64,000 nucleotides of DNA from NCBI RefSeq assembly GCF_000425365.1, contig NZ_AUDH01000005.1, positions 1 to 64,000 of the forward strand, written 5' to 3'. The DNA is from Rubritepida flocculans DSM 14296 (lineage in GTDB: Bacteria; Pseudomonadota; Alphaproteobacteria; Acetobacterales; Acetobacteraceae). Position 1 is the stretch's first letter. Each line of letters begins with the position of its first letter. The position numbers and the translations under genes were made by a program. Of the stretch, positions 18,528-27,430 are shown piece after piece. The notes below the pieces were generated by a model. That model was given only the letters and a program-made list of their open reading frames with translations. It made no database searches and was not told where the DNA came from.

Positions 18528-19412
18528 TCAGGCCCTCCCGAACAGGCCGGCCGGCCGCGTGAGCAGCACGATGGCCATGACGACGAAGATCACGGTGGAG
18601 GAGGCCTCCGGCCAGAACACCTTGGTCAGCCCCTCGATGACGCCGAGGGCGAAGCCCGTCACCACGGAGCCGAGGATGGAGCCCATGCCGCCGATCACCA
18701 CGACGGCGAAGACGATGATGATCAGGTTCGCCCCCATCTGCGGGTTCACCGAATAAATCGGCGCGGCCAGCACGCCCGCGAAGGCGGCCAGCGCCACGCC
18801 CGCGCCGTAGGTCAGCGTCATCATGCGCGGCACGTTGATGCCGAAGGCCTGCACCAGCGCCGGGTTCTCGGTGGCCGCGCGCAGGTAGGAGCCGATCTTG
18901 GTCTTCTCGATCACCAGCCAGGTGGCGAGGCACATGACGATCGCCACCACCACCACCCAGCCACGGTAGATCGGCATGAACATGAAGCCGAGATCCCAGC
19001 TTCCCTGCAGCTCCGCCGGGATGCGGTAGGGCATGCCGGAGCTGCCGAACTCGTTGCGGAACACGCCCTCGATGACCAGGCCCACGCCGAAGGTGAGCAG
19101 CAGCCCGTAGAGGTGGTCGAGCTTGTACAATCGGCTGATCATGGTCCGTTCGATCAGCACGCCGGTCAGCCCCACGAGGACGGGGGCGAGCAGCAGCGCC
19201 CACCAGTAGCCCAGGCCCGCCCAGTTCAGCAGCATCCAGGCCACGAAGGCGCCCATCATGAACTGCGCGCCATGCGTGAAGTTGATGACGTTGAGCATGC
19301 CGAAGATGACGGCGAGCCCGAGCGAGAGCAGGGCGTAGAAGGCCCCGTTGATCAGCCCGAGCAGCAACTGCCCGAAGAGCAGCGGCGCGGGGATTCCGAA
19401 GATCTCATCCAT
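18528..19412 (-). CDS. livH: Branched-chain-type ABC transporter permease (LivH)
   Basis: A 294-residue permease with about eight membrane segments. Hallmarks are GLINGAFYALLSLGLAVIFGMLNVINFTHGAQFM near the N-terminus and ATENPALVQAFGINVPRMM in the cytoplasmic loop. It pairs with LivM to form the membrane channel of the transporter. The gene is separated from the upstream binding-protein gene by 105 nt containing a strong hairpin, and the stop is 3 nt before livM. Confidence 0.92.
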   Translation of the reverse strand: MDEIFGIPAPLLFGQLLLGLINGAFYALLSLGLAVIFGMLNVINFTHGAQFMMGAFVAWMLLNWAGLGYWWALLLAPVLVGLTGVLIERTMISRLYKLDHLYGLLLTFGVGLVIEGVFRNEFGSSGMPYRIPAELQGSWDLGFMFMPIYRGWVVVVAIVMCLATWLVIEKTKIGSYLRAATENPALVQAFGINVPRMMTLTYGAGVALAAFAGVLAAPIYSVNPQMGANLIIIVFAVVVIGGMGSILGSVVTGFALGVIEGLTKVFWPEASSTVIFVVMAIVLLTRPAGLFGRA

Positions 19413-19492
19413 CGGCGTGCGTCGTTCCTTCGATCTCTGGCCGGGCGGCGCCGCGACGCGCCGCAGCGCGGGCGCGGCGCATCGCGACGGGC

Positions 19493-19511
19493 GAGGGCCG
19501 CGAGGGCCCTC
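19493..19511 (-). terminator. Hairpin between binding-protein gene and livH
   Basis: GAGGGCC and GGCCCTC arms enclose a 5-nt loop, 6 nt downstream of the binding-protein stop. No U-tract follows. Such hairpins after binding-protein genes often stabilise upstream mRNA or partly terminate, giving more binding protein than permease (general knowledge of ABC operons). Confidence 0.4.
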
Positions 19512-19517
19512 GGGGGA

Positions 19518-20765
19518 TCAGCTCCGCACCAGGGCGCAGCCGCCGGCCGCGAGCGGGCGGAAGGCCTGGTCGGCCGGCACCGTCTGCAGCAGGGTGTAGT
19601 AGTCCCAGGCGTAGCGGCTCTCGTTCGGCGCCTTCACCTGGAACAGATAGGCGGGATGGATCTTGCGCCCGTCGGGGCGGATGGTTCCCTCGCCGAAGGC
19701 GTCGTCGCTGGTGGGCATGGCCTTCATGCGGTTCACCGCGTCCACGCCCGAGGCCTTGGCCGCCGCCACGCCCATCTCGCCCACCGCCTTGAGGTAGTGC
19801 AGCACCGCCGAGTAGCAGCCCGCCTGCACCATGGAGGGGCGCAGATTGCCCGGCACCGGCCCGAGCCGCTGGGTGAAGGCGCGGGTGCGGTCGTTCAGAT
19901 CCCAGTAGAAGGTCTCGGTCAGCACCAGGCCCTGCGCCGTCTGCAGGCCGAGGCTGTGCACGTCGGTGATGAAGACGAGCAGCCCCGCAAGGCGCACGCC
20001 GCGCCGCGTCAGCCCGAACTCGGCCGCCTGCTTGATGGAGTTGATGGTGTCGCCGCCGGCATTGGCGAGGCCCACCACCTGTGCCCGGCTCGCCTGCGCC
20101 TGCACGAGGAAGGAGGAGAAATCGGTCGTCCCCGGGAAGGGCGTGCGCACGGAGCCCAGGATGCGCCCGCCCGCCTGGCGCACGAACTCGGAGGTGTCGC
20201 GCTCCAGCGCATGGCCGAAGGCGTAGTCGGCGGTGATGAAGAACCAGGTCTGCCCGCCGGCGGCCACCATGGCGCCGCCGGTGCCGCGCGCCAGCATCCA
20301 GGTGTCGTAGGTCCAGTGCACGGTGTTGGGCGAGCACTGCGCGCCCGTCAGGTCCGAGGTGGCGGGGCCGGAGGCGAGGAAGACCTTGTTGCGCTCGCGC
20401 ACGATGGTGTTGACGGCGAGCGCCACCGAGGAGGTGGGCACGTCCACGATCACGTCGATGCCGTCGCGGTCGATCCACTGGCGCACGACGGTGGAGCCGA
20501 CATCGGGGCGGTTCTGGTGGTCGGCCTGCACCACCTCGACGTTCACGCCACGCTGGGTGATGCCGCTCTCCTGCACCGCGAGGCGCACGGCCTGGGTGGA
20601 GCCGGGGCCGGAGATGTCCCGATACAGGCCCGACTGGTCGTTCATCACGCCGATGCGGATGGTGTTCGCCGCCTGCGCCTTGGCGGAGCGGTAGGGCAGG
20701 GCGCCCCAGACCGGGGCGGTGGCGGCCGCGCCCAGAACGGCGCGGCGGGTGGTCTCGTGGCTCAT
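19518..20765 (-). CDS. ABC transporter periplasmic binding protein, LivK/aromatic-acid type (copy 1)
   Basis: A 415-residue type I periplasmic binding protein. The N-terminus has a twin-arginine-like TTRRAVLGA and a hydrophobic stretch ending AKAQA, so it is exported by Sec or possibly Tat. The ligand domain begins NTIRIGVMNDQSGLYRD; the middle has FFITADYAFGHALERD and the C-terminus DDAFGEGTIRPDGRKIHPAYL. It belongs to the LivK-like group often linked to aromatic or amide substrates. It is highly similar to the next gene upstream, indicating tandem duplication. It feeds the LivHMGF transporter encoded around it. Confidence 0.88.
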   Translation of the reverse strand: MSHETTRRAVLGAAATAPVWGALPYRSAKAQAANTIRIGVMNDQSGLYRDISGPGSTQAVRLAVQESGITQRGVNVEVVQADHQNRPDVGSTVVRQWIDRDGIDVIVDVPTSSVALAVNTIVRERNKVFLASGPATSDLTGAQCSPNTVHWTYDTWMLARGTGGAMVAAGGQTWFFITADYAFGHALERDTSEFVRQAGGRILGSVRTPFPGTTDFSSFLVQAQASRAQVVGLANAGGDTINSIKQAAEFGLTRRGVRLAGLLVFITDVHSLGLQTAQGLVLTETFYWDLNDRTRAFTQRLGPVPGNLRPSMVQAGCYSAVLHYLKAVGEMGVAAAKASGVDAVNRMKAMPTSDDAFGEGTIRPDGRKIHPAYLFQVKAPNESRYAWDYYTLLQTVPADQAFRPLAAGGCALVRS

Positions 20766-20802
20766 CTTGCTCTCCTCGGTTCTTCTCGTTGCGTGGGAAG
20801 CC

Positions 20803-22044
20803 TCAGGTGCGGACCATGGGGCAGGCGCCCTCGGAGAGCGGCCGGAAGGCCTCCTCGGGCGTCACCGTCTGCAGCACCTTGTAGTAGTCGAAGCGGCCGC
20901 GGCTTTCGGCGGGGCTCTTCACCTCGCACAGATAGGCGGGGTGCATCTTGCGCCCGTCCTCGCGGATCGTGCCCTCGCCGAAGGCGTCGTCGCTCGTGGG
21001 CATGCGCTTCATGCGCGCCACCACGTCGCGCCCGCTGGCCTTGGCCGCGGCCACGCCCATGTCGGCCACGGTCTTGAGGTAGTGCAGCGTGGCCGAATAG
21101 TCGCCCGCATGGCTCATCGCCACCGGCATGTCGGCGCCGGAGAGCTGCAGCACCCGCTGGGCCACGCGCCGCGTGCGGTCGTTCAGATCCCAGTAGAAGG
21201 TGTTGGCGCAGACGAGGCCCTGCGCCGTCTGCAGGCCGAGCGCATGCACGTCGGTGATGAACAGCAGCAGCGAGGCGACGCGGATGCCGCGGCGCGTCAC
21301 GCCGAACTCGCCGATCTGCTTGATGGAGTTGATCGTGTCCGCGCCCGCGTTGGCGAGGCCGATCACCTGCGCGCGGCTGGCCTGGGCCTGGACGATGAAG
21401 CTCGAGAAGTCGGTGGTGCCAGGGAAGGGGTGGCGCACCTGGCCCAGCACCCGCCCGCCCGCCTGGCGGACGAAGTTCGCGGTGTCGCGCTCCAGCGCAT
21501 GGCCGAAGGCGTAGTCGGCGGTGATGAAGAACCAGTTCTGCCCGCCCGCGCGGACGGTGGCGAGGCCGCTCACCTTCGCCAGCATGTAGGTGTCGTACAC
21601 CCAGTGGATGGTGTTCGCGTTGCAGGCGCGCCCGGTCAGGTCGGAGGTGGCGGTGGAGGTGGCGATGGCCACCTTGTTGCGCTCGCGCGCGAGTTCCGAA
21701 ACCGCCAGCGCCACCGAGGAGGCGGCGAGGTTCAGCACCATGTCCACATTGTCGCGGTCGAACCACTGCCGGGCGATGTTCACGCCCACGTCGGGCCGGT
21801 TCTGGTGGTCGGCCTGCACCATCTCGACGTTGAAGCCGCGGTTGCCGAACTCCTGGATGGCGAGCCGCGTGGCGGCGATGGAGTTGGGCCCGTTCAGGTC
21901 GCGGAAGGGGCCGGAGAAATCGCTCAGCAGCCCGATGCGGATGGTGTTGGCGGCCTGGGCGCGCGCCGGGCGGTGCGGCAGCGCGCCGAGCAGCGGCGCG
22001 GCGGCGGCGGCGCCCAGAAGCCCGCGGCGGTGGATCTGGCTCAT
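20803..22044 (-). CDS. ABC transporter periplasmic binding protein, LivK/aromatic-acid type (copy 2)
   Basis: A 413-residue paralogue of the downstream copy. Shared blocks include AANTIRIG, ADHQNRPDVG, FFITADYAFGHALERDT, FPGTTDFSSF, GLQTAQGLV and PTSDDAFGEGTIR. Start ATG 22044 gives MSQIHRRGLLGAAAAAPLL, an RR-containing signal sequence. The differences concentrate in the N-lobe (for example DFSGPFRDLNGPNSIA against DQSGLYRDISGPGSTQ), so the two may accept related but different ligands for one transporter. It lies 59 nt after livF. Confidence 0.88.
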   Translation of the reverse strand: MSQIHRRGLLGAAAAAPLLGALPHRPARAQAANTIRIGLLSDFSGPFRDLNGPNSIAATRLAIQEFGNRGFNVEMVQADHQNRPDVGVNIARQWFDRDNVDMVLNLAASSVALAVSELARERNKVAIATSTATSDLTGRACNANTIHWVYDTYMLAKVSGLATVRAGGQNWFFITADYAFGHALERDTANFVRQAGGRVLGQVRHPFPGTTDFSSFIVQAQASRAQVIGLANAGADTINSIKQIGEFGVTRRGIRVASLLLFITDVHALGLQTAQGLVCANTFYWDLNDRTRRVAQRVLQLSGADMPVAMSHAGDYSATLHYLKTVADMGVAAAKASGRDVVARMKRMPTSDDAFGEGTIREDGRKMHPAYLCEVKSPAESRGRFDYYKVLQTVTPEEAFRPLSEGACPMVRT

Positions 22045-22103
22045 CTTGGTCGTCTCCCTGTCTCTCTCTTGTTCTGTGTTCGTTTCCCGCGGCGGGGCGG
22101 CGG

Positions 22104-22850
22104 TCACACGCCGAGGTATTCGTGCAGCCGCTCCATCGCGCCGGCCATCTCCTCGTTGCGCACCGCATCCACCACGCGGCCGTGCTCCATGACGTAGTGG
22201 CGGTCGGCCACCGTCTGGGCGAAGCGGAAGTTCTGCTCCACCAGCAGCACGGTGAAGCCGCGCTGCTTGAGCTCGCGGATGGTGCGGCCGATCTGCTGCA
22301 CGATGACGGGCGCGAGCCCCTCCGAGGGCTCGTCCAGCAGCAGCAGCTTCGCCCCCGTGCGCAGGATGCGCCCGATGGCGAGCATCTGCTGCTCGCCGCC
22401 CGAGAGCTTGGTGCCCGGGCTGCGCGTGCGCTCCTTGAGGTTGGGGAACATCTTGTAGATCTCGTCCACGGGAAGCCCGCCGGGCCGCACCTCGGGCGGC
22501 AGCATCAGGTTCTCGTAGACGGTGAGCGAGGCGAAGATGCCCCGCTCCTCCGGGCAATAGGCGATGCCCGCGCGCGCGATCTCGTCCGGCCGCGCGCCGA
22601 TCAGCTCCCGCCCCGCGTAGTGGACGGAGCCCGAGCGCCGGCCCACCAGCCCCATGATCGCGCGCAGCGTGGAGGTCTTGCCCGCGCCGTTGCGGCCGAG
22701 CAGCGTGACCACCTCGCCCTCGCGGATCTCGATGTCCACCCCGTGCAGCACATGGCTCTCGCCGTACCAGGCCTCGAGCCCCTTCACGCGCAGCAGGGGC
22801 GCCGTGCCGTCGGTCGCGGCGAGCGGGAGTTCGGCGAGCTGGTCAGCCAT
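22104..22850 (-). CDS. livF: Branched-chain-type ABC transporter ATP-binding protein (LivF)
   Basis: A 248-residue ATPase with Walker A GRNGAGKTS (about residue 52), Q-loop region, signature LSGGEQQMLAIGR, Walker B LLLLDEPSEGLAP and switch His replaced by the LivF-type VEQNF. The short LivF form, without the LivG C-terminal extension, is clear. The start overlaps the livG stop by 8 nt, so the two ATPases are translationally coupled. Confidence 0.94.
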   Translation of the reverse strand: MADQLAELPLAATDGTAPLLRVKGLEAWYGESHVLHGVDIEIREGEVVTLLGRNGAGKTSTLRAIMGLVGRRSGSVHYAGRELIGARPDEIARAGIAYCPEERGIFASLTVYENLMLPPEVRPGGLPVDEIYKMFPNLKERTRSPGTKLSGGEQQMLAIGRILRTGAKLLLLDEPSEGLAPVIVQQIGRTIRELKQRGFTVLLVEQNFRFAQTVADRHYVMEHGRVVDAVRNEEMAGAMERLHEYLGV

Positions 22851-23628
22851 GGGAGGCGCCCTCCGGAACGCCGACGGAGGCGGGGTCGGTCCCGAGATAG
22901 GCCGCCTGCACCTCGGGGTTGCGGCTCACGCTCGCGTAGTCCCCCTCGGCCAGCACCTGGCCGCGCGTCAGCACCGTGATCACGTCGCACAGGCCCTCGA
23001 CGACCTTGAGGTTGTGCTCCACCAGCAGCACGGTGCGGCCCTTCGAGACGCGCCTGATCAGCGCCACGATGCGGTCCACGTCCTCATGCGTCATGCCGGC
23101 GGTGGGCTCGTCCAGCAGCATCATCTGGGGGTCCATCGCCAGCGTGGTCGCGATCTCGAGCGCGCGCTTGCGGCCGTAGGGAAGCTGGCCGGCCTGCAGC
23201 GTCGCGTAGTCGGTCAGCCCCACATCCTCGAGCAGTTCCTCGGCGCGGCGGTTGTAGCGGTCGAGCACCGTCTCCGAGCGCCAGAAATCGAAGCTCGCGC
23301 CGCGTTCGCGCTGCAGCGCCACGCGCACGTTCTCGAGCACCGTCAGGTGCGGGAACACCGCCGAGATCTGGAATGAGCGGATGAGGCCGAGCCGCGCGAC
23401 CTCGGCGGGCTTCATGCTGGTGATGTCGCGCCCGTCATAGGTGATGCGCCCGCGCGTGGGAATGAGGAACTTGGTGAGCAGGTTGAAGCAGGTGGTCTTG
23501 CCCGCCCCGTTGGGGCCGATCAGCGCGTGGATGCTGTGCCGCCGGACGCTGAGGTTGACGCCCTGGACCGCGACGAAGCCGCGGAACTCCTTCGTCAGAT
23601 CCTCCGTCTGAAGGATGATGTCGCTCAC
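22843..23628 (-). CDS. livG: Branched-chain-type ABC transporter ATP-binding protein (LivG)
   Basis: A 261-residue ATPase with Walker A IGPNGAGKTT, the LivG-specific RSFQISAVFPHLTVLENV and Walker B MLLDEPTAGM. The signature segment reads LPYGRKRALEIA, where LSYGxQR or similar is usual. GTG at 23628 is preferred because a G-rich ribosome site precedes it and the conserved domain begins at once; an in-frame ATG farther upstream would run through a perfect palindrome. It is the first transporter gene of the arm, 122 nt after the xdhB-type gene. Confidence 0.92.
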   Translation of the reverse strand: MSDIILQTEDLTKEFRGFVAVQGVNLSVRRHSIHALIGPNGAGKTTCFNLLTKFLIPTRGRITYDGRDITSMKPAEVARLGLIRSFQISAVFPHLTVLENVRVALQRERGASFDFWRSETVLDRYNRRAEELLEDVGLTDYATLQAGQLPYGRKRALEIATTLAMDPQMMLLDEPTAGMTHEDVDRIVALIRRVSKGRTVLLVEHNLKVVEGLCDVITVLTRGQVLAEGDYASVSRNPEVQAAYLGTDPASVGVPEGASHG

Positions 23629-23651
23629 CCGTCGCCGCCCCCTTGTCCGTT

Positions 23652-23675
23652 CCGCCGCATCGGCCGATGCGGCGG
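23652..23675. promoter_or_regulatory. Perfect 24-bp palindrome upstream of livG
   Basis: CCGCCGCATCGG is followed immediately by its exact reverse complement, 24 bp in all, centred about 36 nt before the livG start and about 87 nt after the molybdopterin-subunit stop. A spacer-less even palindrome fits a dimeric regulator's operator better than a terminator, because a hairpin would need to open a loop in the middle. Its role is inferred only. Confidence 0.45.
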
Positions 23676-23750
23676 GCCACCCTGTTCCGGCGCTCATGCG
23701 GCGCCTGTTCTCGCTTGTATGGCGGGGCGTTGTGGCGCTGGCAAGCGCCT

Positions 23751-26039
23751 TCACGCGCCGCCCTGCGCTGCCTTCATTTCGAGCAGAATCCGTTCGGGCG
23801 TGGCCGGCAGGTCGAGCCGGGCGAGCCCCGTGGCGTCGCGCAGCGCGTTCACCACCGCGGTGGCGAGCAGCAGCGGCGGCTCGCCCACCGCCTTGGAGCG
23901 GAAGATGGTGTTCGCCCGCGCCGGCGCCCCCTCCAGCAGCCGCACCTTCAGCACCGGCGGCACGTCGCGCGAGCCCGGGATCTTGTAGGTGGAGGGGCCG
24001 AGGGTGCGCTGCCGGCCGGCTTCGTCCCACCACAGCTCCTCGGTGGTGAGCCAGCCCATCCCCTGCACGAAGGCGCCCTCGATCTGGCCGAGGTCGATGG
24101 CCGGGTTCAGGCTGCGCCCGCAATCCTGCACGATGTGCGCCGAAAGGCAGCGGTGCTCGCCCGTCAGCGTGTCGAGCAGCACCTCCGCCACCGCCGCGCC
24201 GTAGGTGAAGTAGAAGAAGGGCGCGCCGCGCATCGCCGCCGCGTCCCAGTGGATGTCGGGCGTCTTGTAGAAGCCGGTGGCGGAGAGGCTCACGCGCTCC
24301 CGCCAGCAGAGCCTGGCGAGTTCGGCGAAGGAGAGGCGCTCATTCGCCCCGGGCCGGGCGGGGAAGATCGCGCCGTCCTCGAACACCACCTCCTCGGGCG
24401 CGCAGCCGAAGCGGCGCGCCGCCACCTCCGTCATGCGGGCCTTGATGGCGCTCGCCGCCGCATGCGCCGCCCAGCCGTTGAGGTCGCTGCCCGTGGAGGC
24501 GGCGGTGGCGCTGGTGTTGGGCACCTCGGCGGTGGAGGTCGCGGTGATGCCCACCTGCTCGACGGGCACGGAGAACACCTCCGCCACCACCTGGGCCACC
24601 TTGATGAACAGGCCCTGGCCCATCTCCGTGCCGCCATGGGCGAGGCGGATGGAGCCGTCGGTGTAGACATGCACCAGCGCGCCGGCCTGGTTCAGATGCA
24701 CGATGCCGAAGCTGATGCCGAAGGCGCAGACGAAATGGCCGAGCCCCCGCCGCAGCGTGGGGTGGGCGGCGTTGAAGGCGGCGATCTCCGCCCGCTTCGC
24801 CTCCCAGCCCGCATCGCGCTTCGCCTCGGCCATCACGCGCCGGGCGAGTTCGGGCTCCAGCGCCTGGCCATAGGGGGTGCGATCGGCGAGGTTGATTGCG
24901 CGCAGCGCCTCCACGTCGCGGCCGAGATGCCGGGCCATGGCGTGCAGCACATCCTCCATCAGCAGCGCGCCCTGCGGGCCGCCGAAGCCGCGGAAGGCGG
25001 TGTTGCTGACGTGGTTGGTCTTCACCGCGCAGGCGGTGATCTCGAGCTCCGGCGCGGCGTAGCAGTTGAGCGCATGGGTGAGGGCGCGGAACACCACGCC
25101 CCCCGACATGTCCACGCTGTGCCCGCCATCGGCGGCGAGCAGCGCGCGCAGCGCCAGCAGCCGGCCCTCGGCGTCGAAGCCCGCCTCCCAGCGGTAGAGG
25201 AAGGGATGGCGCTTGCCGGTGGCCGCCATGTCGGCCCGCCGCGGCAGGCGCAGCTTCACCGGCCGGCCCGTCAGCCGCGCCGCCACCGCCGCCGCCGCCG
25301 CCACCCAGCTCGCATTGCTCTCCTTGCCGCCGAAGCCGCCGCCCATGCGCCGGCAGGTGACGGTGACGCGCTGATAGGCCACGCCCAGCACGCGCGCGAC
25401 GATGTGCTGCACCTCGCTCGGGTGCTGGGTGGAGGAGTGGACGAGCATCTCCCCCTCCTCGCCCGGGATGGCGAGGGCGATCTGCCCCTCGAGGTAGAAA
25501 TGCTCCTGCCCGCCGGCGCGGAACTCGCCCGAGAGCCGGTGCGGGGCGCGCGCGAGCCCGGCCGCCGCGTCGCCCTCGCGGATGGTCTGCGGCGGGATGA
25601 TCCAGGCCTGCCGCGCCAGCCCCTCCTCGATGGAGAGCACGGGCGGCAGCGGCGCGATGGCGGGGGCGATGGCGGCGGCCGCGCGCAGCGCCGCATCGCG
25701 CGTCTCGGCCACGACGATGGCGAGCGGCTGGCCGTGATGCTCCACCAGCCCCTCGGCCAGCAGCGGCTCGCCGGTCGCGATGGGGGCGATGTCGTTCTCG
25801 CCCGGGATGTCGGCGGGCGTGACGATCCGCACCACCCCGGGCATGGCGAGGGCGGCGGCGAGGTCGAGCCCCTCGATCCGCCCATGCGCGACGGGCGAGA
25901 GGGCGAGTGCGGCATGCAAAGTGCCCGCGGGTTCGGGCAGATCGTCGAGGAAGCGCGCCGCGCCAGTCGCGTGGCGCAGCGCGCTGTCGTGCCGCATGGC
26001 CTGGCCGGCGCGGCGCAGCGGAGGGGGCGCGCCGTCCAT
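23751..26039 (-). CDS. Molybdenum hydroxylase large subunit, XdhB type
   Basis: A 762-residue molybdopterin-binding subunit of the xanthine dehydrogenase family. The N-terminal a/b-hammerhead domain (about 15-125) is followed by the molybdopterin domains, with motifs MGGGFGGKES, TAFRGFGGPQGALL, GGTEMGQGLFIKVAQV and VGEPPLLLA near the end, where the catalytic Glu resides. The start shares a base with the stop of the FeS/FAD gene, giving a two-subunit enzyme. In the enamidase locus it could hydroxylate nicotinate or a related heterocycle; true xanthine dehydrogenase cannot be excluded. No XdhC chaperone is visible. Confidence 0.85.
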   Translation of the reverse strand: MDGAPPPLRRAGQAMRHDSALRHATGAARFLDDLPEPAGTLHAALALSPVAHGRIEGLDLAAALAMPGVVRIVTPADIPGENDIAPIATGEPLLAEGLVEHHGQPLAIVVAETRDAALRAAAAIAPAIAPLPPVLSIEEGLARQAWIIPPQTIREGDAAAGLARAPHRLSGEFRAGGQEHFYLEGQIALAIPGEEGEMLVHSSTQHPSEVQHIVARVLGVAYQRVTVTCRRMGGGFGGKESNASWVAAAAAVAARLTGRPVKLRLPRRADMAATGKRHPFLYRWEAGFDAEGRLLALRALLAADGGHSVDMSGGVVFRALTHALNCYAAPELEITACAVKTNHVSNTAFRGFGGPQGALLMEDVLHAMARHLGRDVEALRAINLADRTPYGQALEPELARRVMAEAKRDAGWEAKRAEIAAFNAAHPTLRRGLGHFVCAFGISFGIVHLNQAGALVHVYTDGSIRLAHGGTEMGQGLFIKVAQVVAEVFSVPVEQVGITATSTAEVPNTSATAASTGSDLNGWAAHAAASAIKARMTEVAARRFGCAPEEVVFEDGAIFPARPGANERLSFAELARLCWRERVSLSATGFYKTPDIHWDAAAMRGAPFFYFTYGAAVAEVLLDTLTGEHRCLSAHIVQDCGRSLNPAIDLGQIEGAFVQGMGWLTTEELWWDEAGRQRTLGPSTYKIPGSRDVPPVLKVRLLEGAPARANTIFRSKAVGEPPLLLATAVVNALRDATGLARLDLPATPERILLEMKAAQGGA

Positions 26040-27400
26040 CACGCGAAGACCTCGGCGGCGAGCCCGGCATGGCGCAGCGCAAGCCGCCGCAGCAGCCCGC
26101 GCGCCGCCTCCAGCCGGTAGGCGGCGCTGCCGCGCCAGTCGCTCATCGGCGCGAAGTCGAGCGCCTTGCCCGCCGCGCGCAGCGCCGCGTCGTCGAGCGG
26201 CCGGCCGACCAGCGCGGCCTCGGCCGGAAGGCAGCGGCGGGCGCGCGCATCCATGCCGCCGAAGGCGAGGCGGGCGGCGCGCACCACCCCGCCCTCCATC
26301 TCGATGCAGGCGGCGAGCGAGACGGCGCTGATGTCCTGGTCATGCCGGCGCGAGAGCTTCTCGGCCGCGAGGAAGGCCCCTGCCGGCGGGCGCGGCAGAT
26401 GCACGGCGAGGATCAGCTCGTCCTCGGCCAGCGCGGTGCGGCGATAGCCGGTGAGGAAGGCCTCGACGGGCAGGCGGCGCGTGCCGCCGGGGCGCGCGAG
26501 CTCCACCTCCGCGCCGAGGGCGATCAGCACGGGCAGGGAATCGCCGATGGGCGAGGCGGTGCCGAGATTGCCCGCCACCGTGCCGAGGCCGCGGATCTGC
26601 CGCGAGCCGAGCCGCGCGAAGAAGGGCGCGAGCGGCGCAAGCGCGGGCTCGGCCCGGCAGAGCGAGAGCAGCGCGCGATAGGGCGCGGCCGCGCCGATCC
26701 GCCAGCCCGAGGGGCCGGCGCCGATCCCCTGCATCTCGGCCACGTTCAGCAGGCAGATCACCTCCTCGGGCCGCTCGCGATGCTCCGAGAGGCGCAGGCC
26801 GAGATCGGTGCCGCCCATCAGCAGCCAGGCCGCCGGATGGGCGGCGCGCAGCGCCAGCGCCTCGGCCAGCGTGGCGGGCAGGTGGAAGCCGCCGAAACGG
26901 GCCGAGGCGCGCGGCGGCAGGGCAGGGGGCGGCGCGCCGTCATCCTCCATGCGCGCCAGCGCGTCGAGGATGGGGCGATAGCCCGTGCAGCGGCAGAGAT
27001 TGCCCGCCAGCGCCTCGTGCGGATCGCCGCCCTCGCGCGTGTGCGCCCAGGCGCTCATCACGATGCCCGGGGTGCAGAAGCCGCATTGCGTGCCGTCGCT
27101 CTCGGCGAGGATGCGCGGCAGCGGGTGCTGGGGCCCCAGCCCCTCGATGCTGCGCAGCGCGCGGCCATGAAGCTGGCCCAGCGCGCAGAGGCAGGCGTTG
27201 ATGGGGGTGCGGGCGCCCTCCGCCTCCTCCAGCACCACGGTGCAGGCGCCGCAATCGCCCTCGGCGCAGCCCTCCTTCGTGCCGGTCAGCCCCTGGGCGC
27301 GCAGCCAGTCGAGCAGCGTCATGGTCGGCGGCGTGCCGGGCGGCAGGCGGCGCGGGGTTCCGTTCAGCACGAACTCGATCTGCTGCTGCATGTTCCGCAC
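26039..27400 (-). CDS. Molybdenum hydroxylase small subunit with [2Fe-2S] and FAD domains, XdhA type
   Basis: A 453-residue electron-transfer subunit. The N-terminal ferredoxin-like domain has Cys45, Cys50 and Cys53 (EGCAEGDCGAC); the second [2Fe-2S] site has CGFCTPG and CRCTGY near 105-140; the FAD domain from about 165 contains LLMGGTDLGL and GTVAGNLGTASPIGD. Electrons from the molybdopterin subunit pass via two clusters to FAD. GTG 27400 is chosen because GGAAGG stands 5 nt before it; ATG 27391 is an alternative. It follows the DUF1185 gene by 30 nt and overlaps its partner. Confidence 0.87.
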   Translation of the reverse strand: MRNMQQQIEFVLNGTPRRLPPGTPPTMTLLDWLRAQGLTGTKEGCAEGDCGACTVVLEEAEGARTPINACLCALGQLHGRALRSIEGLGPQHPLPRILAESDGTQCGFCTPGIVMSAWAHTREGGDPHEALAGNLCRCTGYRPILDALARMEDDGAPPPALPPRASARFGGFHLPATLAEALALRAAHPAAWLLMGGTDLGLRLSEHRERPEEVICLLNVAEMQGIGAGPSGWRIGAAAPYRALLSLCRAEPALAPLAPFFARLGSRQIRGLGTVAGNLGTASPIGDSLPVLIALGAEVELARPGGTRRLPVEAFLTGYRRTALAEDELILAVHLPRPPAGAFLAAEKLSRRHDQDISAVSLAACIEMEGGVVRAARLAFGGMDARARRCLPAEAALVGRPLDDAALRAAGKALDFAPMSDWRGSAAYRLEAARGLLRRLALRHAGLAAEVFA

Positions 27401-27430
27401 CCGGCCCTTCCGCCGCAGCTTACGGCGATG

